NCBI RefSeq assembly: GCF_047948215.1 | Contig: NC_134455.1 | Coordinates: 307,662,147-307,726,146, forward strand | Reading direction: 5' to 3' | Source of the DNA: Lycorma delicatula | Lineage: Eukaryota > Arthropoda > Insecta > Hemiptera > Fulgoridae | Length of the DNA stretch: 64,000 nt | In this document: positions 46,245 to 55,449 of the stretch, piece by piece | Layout: every line of letters starts with the position of its first letter | Position numbering within the stretch: position 1 is the first letter of the stretch | Notes under the pieces: model-generated | The model's database searches: none | Seen by the model: only the letters and a program-made list of their open reading frames with translations | What the model was told of the DNA's origin: nothing | Position numbers and translations under genes: made by a program

Positions 46245-46960
46245 AAGAATAAATTATGCCATTGTTGGTAGTGACTTACCATCCTTTCACAAGTGTAAAT
46301 TGTCAATTGGCTATTTTTAATGGCAAAAGACATTAAAAATAGCTAATAGCCTTGTAATTTCCTTAGGAGGCAAGAAATTGGGAAAGTTTAGAGCGATTGG
46401 GCATACATAATTCCAACATCTGTCCCTTATGTACTGTTGCTTGTGAAATGATGCTTTACCTACCACATTGTTTAACCCTTCCATGAATTAAGGAATCTGG
46501 TTTAAAAACACACTACTTAAATAAAATATACTAAAAATAACATTGAACGTATCATGTACATAAGGATTCCTAACAAGTTTGTTTTATTTGTGTTTGATGA
46601 TTAATTAATTTAAAGATTTTGGAAAATAACCTTGGAAGTTGTACGGTAGTATGTAGACTCTCTATGGCCAGACATTTTTAATAGCTATGCAATTATAAAC
46701 ATCTTAACTATCAAATATAAGACTTTTACTAGTGTTTCTATGTTTATTCAAGCAGATATTTAATAAAAACAAGGTTTCAGAAACCTTCTTTTTTTTTCTT
46801 AACCTAAGACATTCATTACATTGTAAACTATGTTTATTTTTATAAATTTGTATGCATTACTCATCAGTTTAGAAAGTAAAGTTGAAGTGCAAAGTGGGTA
46901 TGGGTTGATGGATTGGTGACTGGCCCTTGCTACCTACAACCTCCTATCACAGTATACTAT
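46245..46960. other. A+T-rich intergenic DNA, nothing recognised
   Basis: No coding or repeat signal recognised. Confidence 0.4.
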
Positions 46961-46978
46961 CTTCTCCATTGTAATATT

Positions 46979-47139
46979 TGTTTTGTTTGACCTACGGGAC
47001 CACTGTTATGTATTGCTTCAGAGGATGAGATGAATGATTTGTAGCATGTGTGAAAATGCCATGCCTGACCGGGATTCGAACCCGGGACCTCCGTATGAAA
47101 GGCCGAGACGCTACCACTCGCATCACGGATGCCGGCCTG
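46979..47139 (-). mobile_element. SINE family B, minus strand, with target-site duplication
   Basis: Minus-strand reading: GCCGGCATCCGTGATGCGAG head, GTGGTAGCGTCTC A-box region, a perfect pol III B box GGTTCGAATCCC with a CCGGG stem, then GCATGGCATTTTCACAC and the tail CTGAAGCAATAC. CATTGTAATATT (46967-46978) and CATTGAAATATT (47140-47151) form an 11/12-bp duplication. The head keeps a tRNA-like T arm, and the anticodon-arm region resembles tRNA-Glu weakly. It is not a functional tRNA gene because there is no acceptor-stem pairing. Confidence 0.9.
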
Positions 47140-47280
47140 CATTGAAATATTAGCCTCACTAACTACAACTACTTCAGACACTTCAAATAGAACTACTGTG
47201 CATCTATTTGTCTAATCATTGACACCTATTTATACTTTTTTTATATGAACTGTTTTCCATTATTAAAAATAAAATTTTCG

Positions 47281-47315
47281 CTCGCACGCGTTTGTGTGCG
47301 CACGCGCGTGCGTCC

Positions 47316-47348
<33 letters not shown>

Positions 47349-47351
47349 TGT
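47281..47351. repeat. Composite (CG/CA)n-(CT)n-(GT)n microsatellite
   Basis: An alternating GC/CA part (47281-47311), then (CT) about 47313-47331, then (GT) to 47351. The alternating purine-pyrimidine parts could adopt left-handed DNA; this is an inference only. Confidence 0.9.
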
Positions 47352-47359
47352 AAATTTTC

Positions 47360-48880
47360 GGATATAATTACGTCAGACACTCATATTTTTTGCTTCAGTC
47401 CTAAAATAGTTAAAAAATTAAAAATCACTTATCAGTTTAACATAGCTCTAGGCTATGCTGCAAGAAGAAAAAATATGGTAATTAGCCAAAAAAGGTAGGG
47501 TATGAAATTTTGCATTTCTCACCGTTTCATGACTCAGAAACCCCCAAAAACAAAAATTTAGGTGTAAATGTTCGCACATAGTACAGAAATGTTATTTTCT
47601 CGCCGCGAACCAATACAATTGGAGTATCTTGGTACGTGACGTCTACCGCCATCTTGAAAATTCCTTTATCCTAATACAATAAAAAAGGGAATTTACCACA
47701 GGAAATTCTCACAAGGAATTGCCAATCTAATTATTCTTTAAACATTAAATATTAATTATAACAATACGGCCTTGAAACCTTTTCAACGAAAATAACTACT
47801 TTCGTAAAAAAAGCAATATTCATACATTACTGCGTGGCGTTTGGTTTGCTTGGAATTTCTCCCGCCAACACCCGATTCGGTCGCCCTAAAGCATAAGACC
47901 GAATGTCTATGCCATAAACGGTTACTGAACCTCGAACAGTTTAGCGATCAGTATCCTAACATAACATCTAGAGCTTACCTAACAGCGTGAGCGGACTAAG
48001 CATGGTGCCATACACCATCGGCTTACGTGTCCCAACCGTTCACCGCTCACTAGTCATATATTTGCTAAAATGGGTAGGCGCATCCCGTCATCTACTAAAA
48101 ATATATATGACATCCATAATAAAATTCATTTTGTCTGTATTTTCGTACTATATGGGGTTTAAGTGATTTTGTTTAGTGTATTATATGGTTGTGTGTTGTG
48201 TATTATAGTGTTTTAGACAGTCCTGAAAAGACTATTTATTTACCGCACACCAATTAGTTATAAGAAAAACTATGATTATGATGTAAGTTTGTCAGGTGGC
48301 TCCTCATTAGCTCTGATGCAGTCCTCCTGAATTCTAAACCTTTAGGTACCACCATTTCGATCCAAAATAGACAATTATAATTTAAAATAGAATTATTATA
48401 ACATTTATTTTATAAAAAAATATATCACATAACCCCAAACTATCTTTACGCTCTACTGCAGAATCTCAACAGTTAGGTGTTTGATCGCTACGAGTAGGAT
48501 AATACGGTCCCACCCTATATACCTGTTGACCACAATGTGTGAACAAAGTCTGGGTCGAGAGCCATACTCTCCAAAAGACCATTAAAGAATGTTGCCCAAT
48601 GCAAATGTTCTCACAGACATGATATTCACAGTGGCAATTTCAGAGCAGTAATGAGTAATATGGCAAATATATATTTTAACAATGCATAAAGGAAATAGAT
48701 AATGACAATGTAACATAACATGTACTTCCCGTTTATATTGTACCTAAAGCTTCTGATTTATTACAATGTCATTTTAAACATTATTTCATAATTATTGAGT
48801 TTAACAGTGTAAAGCTAATGTTATACATATTACAATAGAAAAAAGAATAAGAACTGTGAATCAAGAATTTAAAAAAATAT
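47360..48880. other. Unassigned region with a G+C-richer island
   Basis: 47570-48070 is richer in G+C and CpG than its surroundings but shows no long open frame on either strand. It carries CCGCGAAC, ACGTGACGTC and CCCGATTCGGTCGCC words. It could be the untranslated end of a transposon, an LTR remnant or a regulatory segment. 48440-48650 is likewise mixed in composition with no frame I recognise. Confidence 0.35.
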
Positions 48881-48889
48881 GGTTACGTT

Positions 48890-49459
48890 TCCACACCACT
48901 CTGAAGGAACCAACCACGGCGCGTTGAGATTTTTTTTTAGAGTGAAATCTCTCCTTGAGAGGTGTACAGTAAAAAACTCGTGTCCTTATTAAGGACTACT
49001 GTTTTTTTTTTTTAATAAGATTTTCTACAAATAATCATGTGCGCGTTCTCTGAGTCCGCCATTAGCGTTGTACAGACAGTCCACCCGCTACCATTTTGAA
49101 AGAATTCGTCGTGATCTTTTTCATCTTGTCCACAGATTCGATCCACTGTTTTTCAATCTAATTATCGCTGTTTTCGTTGTTGATGACGGTCCTAGTTTTA
49201 TCGTGGAGATAAACATTGGTGAATGTCGTCTCCATTGCCTCTGTCAGAGTGTTGTCTTCACCATCTTCACGTTAGCAGCAATGTACCATTTAATAGCGTC
49301 TTCCCTTTTTTTCAGATGTGCCAAAAGATTTGTTTAAGTCTACCAGATTTCAAGTGAAGAGAACCATTTTGTTGATAGTCTATAAGTTAGACAATAAGAT
49401 AGACAATAAGTTTATTGTCGCAAATAATTAACAACGTCACAGATGTAATGGTGCAATTT

Positions 49460-49509
<50 letters not shown>

Positions 49510-50080
49510 TCTCAAATTTCTCTTGTATACTCAAATTATTCTTGTATATGATGAAATAAAGAGAAACGACCGATTGAAAATTCCCTTTCGTATTGGTTTC
49601 ACGATAGACAATATCCGAATCTTGTTCGGTATCGCATGCGACGAGCAGCGACTGCGTATTTCAGTCGGAAACATAATCGGTTTCATCACACGCTTTCCAT
49701 CCATCGGTCGCAACACGAGAGGTGAATTTTTTCGATACTTTAACAGCGTGTACATTATTTTTTAAACAAGATGTAATTAGCCTTTTTACCGTCAGCGGGT
49801 CCAACGTCATGTTCATGAATCATTTAATTTAAAGGCTTCACTCTACCATCGTTATCACCATGGAAACCAGAAAAGATTATTTCTTTATTGCCGATAAGAA
49901 CAATCATGTTGTATCCGCATTCCCTCAGGAGCAGATGTTGTCTCTTGTATTGGCAGATGTTGCTTCTCAAGGAGTGCATTTATTAAATATTTTTCTCCAC
50001 TCAGCTGAACCCCATTTCTATTGACATAGTTTGCAAGAAAACTTTCTGACATACTTACTTTTGTCACTGTCAACAATAAA
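48890..50080 (-). pseudogene. Unidentified decayed coding region
   Basis: On the minus strand several frames read as real protein rather than A+T noise: a 63-codon frame at 50076-49885 (with NGVQLSGEKYLINALLEKQ), a frame at about 49830-49520 with one stop (DPLTVKRLI, TDGWKACDE, VYRETNTKGNFQSV), a frame at about 49340-49060 (LKKREDAIKWYIAANVKM, TRTVINNENSD, KMVAGGLSVQ), and a short one near 48990 (DTSFLLYTSQGEISL). Order and spacing suggest one protein of about 350-400 residues split by shifts and by a TA microsatellite (49464-49505). I do not recognise it. Options are an endogenous viral fragment, a transposon protein or a host pseudogene. Codon use is less A/T-biased than in the surrounding DNA. 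Confidence 0.4.
49464..49505. repeat. (TA)n microsatellite
   Basis: About 21 uninterrupted AT dinucleotides lying inside the unidentified coding remnant, apparently expanded after its decay. Confidence 0.95.
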
Positions 50081-50089
50081 ATTAAATTT

Positions 50090-50880
50090 AAAGTGCCACT
50101 AAGTCCTACATGATTCTTTGCCTTCTCATTTCTGTTGTGGTTTTTCTACTGACAGAAGATTTTTCAGTCAGTTTAACAAATAAACTGATCTAGGTATGCT
50201 ACACCAGAAGGTAGAAAAATATCTCTTTTTTTTCTTCGCAACTAGTGTTGCAAAACCTTACTTTTGAATTTGCCAGCACTGTGACTGACAGAGTTGCCCC
50301 ACTACTCCTCTTCCCATGAGTGGTCATAGACTACTTCCCCTTCCTTTGCTTGTCGATACCTTGAATAGGACTGTGAATAAGATTAATTACTGTGTTCATT
50401 ATTTCAACTGCTATGAATAAGTTATCACCTTCAGACAATACACGTCTCTGGTTCTGAATCCATCTAAATGTCTAAAAAAAATTATCAGATAATTATTGAA
50501 ATTAATACTACAGCATTTAATTAATAAGTAATAATTATCATTATTACTACAGCTAGTGTCTAGTTATAGAAATTATATTTTCTAGTCTCATTGGGGAACA
50601 TGCATCTTATTAATAATGATGTCAATATGATTTATTAATAGGAAAGTAATAAATACTGTCTATCAACAATACAAATTTAATTGTATAAAATTAACTTTTA
50701 ATGTAAATTACTCCCAAAATAAATATATAATTCAATTTATACTACCTTTTTATCACAGAATCATGTTTCATAGAAATTTGAAGCTTAAAAATTATGTTAA
50801 TAACGCTGAATTTACAGATCACTTACCTTATAACAATAATCTGCTTCTTAAAACAAGTTTTATCTAAACATGTAGAAATG
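50090..50880. other. A+T-rich intergenic DNA, nothing recognised
   Basis: 50200-50460 is somewhat more balanced in composition, but no frame could be interpreted. Confidence 0.35.
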
Positions 50881-50889
50881 TCCTTCAGC

Positions 50890-51005
50890 TAGTCGCTTAC
50901 CATGTCGACCGCCTCATTTGCTGTACCTTTAACCTCTTCCTATGTCTGTCTGGCCACCAGGAGCGCCAGATCGTCAGTCAGCGTAGGCGACCGGCTGGGT
51001 GAAGT
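50890..51005 (-). mobile_element. R1-clade family B fragment (polymerase motif C region)
   Basis: Clearly homologous at nucleotide level to 58917-59035: TTTCGACCGCCTCATTTG-like, CCTCTTCC, GGAGCGCCAGATCGTCAG, GCGTAGGCGAC. On the minus strand it covers the YADD (motif C) of the reverse transcriptase, here broken by a 4-bp TCAG duplication at about 50971-50980. It directly precedes the plus-strand family A gag, so it is either a fragment that family A inserted beside or an inverted scrap carried with it. Confidence 0.75.
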
Positions 51006-51074
51006 TAACAGGTGAGCAACCAAACACTTCCAAGTCAGTAACACTATCTAGCTGAGGTGATCAGGGGTAGACAT

Positions 51075-51780
51075 GAAACCAGCCAGTCATCTAAGAAACC
51101 TGAGGTTGCATTTGTTACTAGGACTGAGGCCTCGACTGTGTCCAGCAGTCAGCTGAAAAAAGACCTCCAGGTTGCCCTTCGGGGTGATCAGAAAGGTCTT
51201 AAAAATCAGGAATATTAAAGAGACCGGCAAGGGATTAGTTGTGGTAGTGGATAACACAGAGACCATTCAGGCAATTAGAGATTCCACGGCGCTTAAGCGA
51301 TTGAATGTGAAAGTAGACCCGAAGAGAATGCGTAGGCCCCGTATTATAGTCTATGTTATTGACCGTGACCTGACCGATGAAGATGTCTTGTCCCTCATCA
51401 GGGAGCAGAACACTGACTTTGATGAAGCCGCCTTCCGACGGGACTGCAGATTGGTCTTTAAAACGGGTAGGCGCGATACCCAGAAATATCACAGTCTTTG
51501 AGGTAAGTTCTGGTCTCTTTCAAAAATTTACGTCTGCAGGCTGATTATTTATTGATTTAGGGTCCTGCCGACTAAAAGAGTACATGGATGTTCAAAGATA
51601 TTTCAAGTGCTGCAGATATGGTCACAGGGCCAAATTTTGTAACTTTGCCTTGGTTTGTGCCCATTGTGGCGAGGAGGGCCACAGACGTGATGATTGTTCG
51701 CATAGGTCCGAGGCACGACCTGTGCTAACTGTAAGAGGTTGGACAAGAATCATGACCACCCAGTTGTACGTAAGGGCCGT
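51075..51780 (+). pseudogene. R1-clade LINE family A, gag-like ORF1 (C-terminal half)
   Basis: Plus strand. The frame from 51075 reads KKPEVAFVTRTEASTVSS, then QLKKDLQVALRGDQKGLK. A shift follows, then IRNIKETGKGLVVVVDN, ALKRLNVKVDPKRMRRPRII, DRDLTDEDVLSLIREQN (to about 51415). The zinc knuckles are at 51590-51720: the first reads FKCCRYGHRAKFC, with its leading Cys replaced by Tyr, and the second CAHCGEEGHRRDDC is intact. A third, degraded knuckle with NHDHPV follows. This domain order (R1-type RNA-binding segment, then CCHC knuckles) is diagnostic of R1-clade ORF1. The N-terminal half is missing. The ORF2 start overlaps its end near 51804. Confidence 0.85.
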
Positions 51781-51803
51781 TGCAATCTGCTTTAATTCCT
51801 TAG

Positions 51804-52590
51804 ATGGTTAGGTTCGGTCAACTAAATGCCCATGGTGCTTATATAGTCCAAGTTGACTTTGGTGAGATTGTAGAAAGACGAAGCCTCGATGTTGTCCTTC
51901 TGCAGCACCAATATGTAATTAGGATAGATCTGCCAGGCTTTCACAGCTGGAAAAAGTTTTGTGTAGGGCATACCTGTATGTCTGCTATTCTGTGCAAGAA
52001 GTCGCTTGATAGTGTCTTTATACGGCAGGTTTCTGACGCGCATCATGTTGTGGTCAGACTTGCCATTCGCGGACAGAACCTTACAGTTGTTAGTTCATTT
52101 CTAATACAGGTATCCCATTGAGGAACACCTAGCGAGATGGGATAGGATCCTTCGTATTGTGGGCAATGGTCCAATCCTTATTGATGCCATTGTTAATGCA
52201 AAGCCGCTTTTCTGGCACAGTGGGATCACTGATCGTGGCGGTGGCCTAATTGACAGTTTCATCGCGCAGCACAATTTTGAAGTCTTTAATGTTGCAGACC
52301 AGTTGACCACTTACGTCGGTACGGTTAACGGACGGCAAAACATCCCTGGCAGGGTCCTTGACTGGTCTGCGGTCGACGACTGTTCTAGCGATCATCGGTT
52401 GATACTATTTGAAATAGTGGATGAGCTGAGCGATTGCCATGAGAACACTTTCCTGTTCACCGGGGGCGCTTCCTGAATAGGAAGGCGGACTGACCGAAAT
52501 TCTCCTCTTTTTTGGAGTCCAGACTGGAGATTTTTCCTCGAGACCTTGACGGCCTGCCATTAGATGTCCTGGCAGAAAATTTATGATCTG
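51804..52590 (+). pseudogene. R1-clade LINE family A, ORF2 endonuclease domain
   Basis: ATG at 51804; RFGQLNAHGAYIVQVDFGEI, then RRSLDVVLLQHQYVIR, where the catalytic Glu of the usual LLQEPY motif reads His, and a region with VVVRLAIRGQNLTVVSSF. After a frameshift near 52110 come GNGPILIDAIVNAKPLFWHS, RGGGLIDSFIAQHNF, VLDWSAVDD and the C-terminal SSDHRLILFE with the conserved SDH. R1 endonucleases are AP-type nickases that start target-primed reverse transcription. Residues to about 52590 belong to the linker (RLEIFPRDL, LPLDVLAENF). There the element stops abruptly, and it resumes at about 55450. Confidence 0.85.
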
Positions 52591-52599
52591 AAATAAAGA

Positions 52600-53025
52600 T
52601 GATTTTTTTTTTAAATGTTTTTTTTTTTTTAATTTAGATTATATCCTTTGTCTTTTTTTCAAATTTTAAATTGAAAATAATTTAAAATGAAATGAAATGA
52701 TTTAAAATTTTTAAATCACATTAACACGTTCACTGCTTGTCCTGTACAAAATATTGATTGAGCATATTTTTATCTTGACCTTGTGGTCTTTGTTGGAGTT
52801 GATCCTGTGTTATTAATTTCAGAATTGCTCTAAAAAATGAAAAATAAGTAATAACTAAAAATTATTTATTTGGTAATCATAACAAAACCTACTTTATTTT
52901 GCACAATTAGCATTTTACGGCACAAGTTCTACTAGTACATAATATCTGTCACTTGATTTGCCAGGTTTTTAGTGACTTCCCTTTTTTACCTCATTCTTAT
53001 TTTCCAAATGACTACAATTTACAGT
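52600..53025. other. A+T-rich DNA inside the split R1 element
   Basis: Starts with a T-tract (52598-52630) at the point where R1 coding sequence ends. No coding signal. Confidence 0.4.
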
Positions 53026-53029
53026 TATT

Positions 53030-53390
53030 TTATTTTAGGAAACAAATTTGAAACAGCACCAAGGTTTTTACAGCCGAGCATTATCATGAAACAAAACAAT
53101 AATGTTACTTGACAATAAGCTATATCAGTTGTTTTTATTGCATAATTAGCAGAGTATTTTATAGTAAGGATCTAAATTTATTGTTATTCTACTTGGTATG
53201 AAAAATGTGTAGCAGGACTTTATGTTTCCAAAAATGCTTACCATAATTGGCCTTATGCTTATTATTTTGTAGACTTTTTTTGAAGGAGGTCCTGAATGAT
53301 ACCATTCTGTTGTGTTTACTTTTTTAGCAGTTCTATCACCAGTAAGAAACTATCGAGTTTCTCAGTCAAGAAGTGTTGTGACCACCATTT
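53030..53390 (-). pseudogene. mariner transposase fragment, minus strand
   Basis: Minus-strand frame: FLTGDRTAKKVNTTEWYHSG, PPSKKVYKI (53340-53260), then IMVSIFGNIKSCYTFFIPS, a TINLDPYYKILC stretch, and IIVLFHDNARL near 53085. These match the first catalytic block (here GDRT instead of GDET/GDES), the middle, and the second catalytic block (HDNA) of a mariner transposase. N-terminus, third catalytic block and ends are missing. It differs from the mariner copies at 15.3 and 54.8 kb. Confidence 0.65.
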
Positions 53391-53399
53391 CCTTTTCTT

Positions 53400-54825
53400 G
53401 TAATTTTCATTCGGTAATTAAAAAACCTTTCAAGGATAATTTTCTATCTATCGATGATGTTTACCAAAAATTTTATGTTCTAAAGACCTTGAATTCAGAA
53501 CAAATGCTATTATTAATATGTAAACTATGAATAGTGAGTTGTCTGTCTTACATTGTCGATTTTCAAAATACATGATTGTCTAGAATTATCTTTCTTTCAT
53601 GAATATTTAATTTTTCTTTATTTATAGTGATTTTCTCAGAATTGATCTGTAACTTCATCACCGTACTTTCACATGTCTTGCTAAGTTTTTAAATAAAAAA
53701 ATTAATTGAATTTAAAAACTGATAATTTTCCTTAAATTCAAACTTATTCAAAATTTAAATGATTTATTTAGTTTCTTAAATTTAAAATGAATTTTTAAAT
53801 AAAGCGGCACCTCAAATTTAACATTAAAAAGACTATTCTTTTACACTCATTTTGTATGTTTACTTAGAAAAATTTAATAACTTGAAACTTGCCTGAGACT
53901 GAGCAAGTACAAAAAGAGAACTAACTAATCTTGGTTTGGTAGTCTGAATTTTATGCACGACATTCTTTACTTTCTGGATTTCTTACATCAAAGGGTTTTG
54001 CAAGCTGTTATAGACATTGTAGCTTAAACTGTTTTTATTAATGGTATTTTTTTTTTTTAAATTAAATTGCTTAAATTTAAACAATTCTATTTTTGTATTA
54101 TTTAATGTGACTCAATGAGTATTCGCCTCTAGGTTTTTTTTTAAATTTCTTTTTTTAATGAGCTAATAAGTAGTACATGAAAAACTGTAATTATTTAATT
54201 TGTGTAGATTTTGTGTAAACCATTTCAAATAAAAAAAAATTGTGTTCTATTAAAATAAATTTTGACCCTCAAGAGTGCAGATTTTGTGGGTAGCAGTGAA
54301 TGTGTTATGCAATTGTTATAAGGAGGTTAATTTCAATTATTTTAAAAATATTATTAAGTTGTTTTTTTTTAATTTATAGTTCATTGGTTCCTATGGTGAT
54401 TAATATTGAATTTGATTATGATAAATTAGGAATCTTAAAAGAATAAATTTGGTACTCGTTAATACAATTTTGTATCATGTATAGAGAATCTTATAATGGT
54501 TCATTGATTTATTGTAATTCATTGGGGTTGTTTTGTAATAAAAATGTTTGTAGTCAAGAACGTTTAGTGAAAGTGATAAAAAGTTCCCAGTCTGACAGAG
54601 ATGATATAAGTATAATCAAATGATCTTGATAATTTGTCTAGTATGATCCTTTAAATGGCTGACTGCAAAGTTTCAAATGCGTGCGTAAAGTTGCTTATTT
54701 ATGGCAATTGAGTAAATTTAAAAAAAAGTTGACATTTCCGAAAAATAAATAAAATTGAGGTTTGAGCTCCTATAAAGTACTTTGATTTAAAAGGTTTAAC
54801 CTGGGTAGACATTAAAAAAGAGTTA
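53400..54825. other. A+T-rich DNA inside the split R1 element
   Basis: No coding signal I can support. A GTTCATTGGTT / TGGTTCATTGATT phrase repeats near 54380 and 54497. Confidence 0.4.
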
Positions 54826-54829
54826 CCTT

Positions 54830-55445
54830 TTCAATGGTAAAAAACTGGTTTGCTAAATTTAAACATGGTTGTACATCCATTCAAACATTTTCCTCTCTAT
54901 GGATGCCCTGCTTGTTAATAGTTGATCAAAAACGATTAGTCTGTACACTTCTCAAGGGTGTTTAGATTTATTCCACTGAAATTCTTCAACTGTTTTATAA
55001 CAGTAGGTGAAACATGGATTTATCATTACACGCCTGAAACTAAAAAGCAGTCCAAACAATGAGTTAGAGCAGGTAAAAGTGCACCAAAGAAAGTAAAAAC
55101 ACTTCCATCTGCAGGAAATCGTGGCTACAGTTTCTTTAAGATTCTTGTAGTGTGAGGCTCATAGACTACCTGGAAAAAGGCAGGACTATCATAGGTGTTT
55201 GTTACACTTCACTGCTGGACCGACTTAAGGGTAAATGTCTACGTCTGGCCAAAAAGAAAGTGGTGTTTCATTATAATAATGCACCTGAATAAACATCTCG
55301 AGTTGTTGCTGCAAAATTCCATAACCCATTTTTCAAAGTACTTCCACATGTGCTGTATTTGGCTCCCAGTGATTATTTTGTCAAACCTTAAGAAATGGCT
55401 TCGTGGATGAAGGTTCACTTCAAATGATGAGGTCAAAGAACGAGG
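54830..55445 (+). pseudogene. mariner transposase fragment, plus strand
   Basis: Plus-strand frames: VKNWFAKFKHGCTSI (54838-54885, second helix-turn-helix region), then a jump to FITVGETWIYHYTPETKKQS (54990-55055, catalytic Asp changed to Gly), AGKSAPKKVKTLPSAGNRGY, LEKGRTI-like region and LDRLKGKCLRLAKKKVVFHY. The NNAPE segment is where HDNAP is expected, followed by LPPY/PSD-like pieces and LKKWLRG.RFTSNDEVK. About 80 residues between the helix-turn-helix and the first catalytic block are missing. It ends next to R1 family A sequence at about 55450, so it may have inserted into or recombined with that element. Confidence 0.8.
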
Positions 55446-55449
55446 GATA

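Noticed and set aside
47047..47139. Apparent tRNA gene on the minus strand
   Set aside because: A and B boxes and a tRNA-like T arm are present, but there is no acceptor stem, and the sequence continues into the SINE B body and tail with a target-site duplication.
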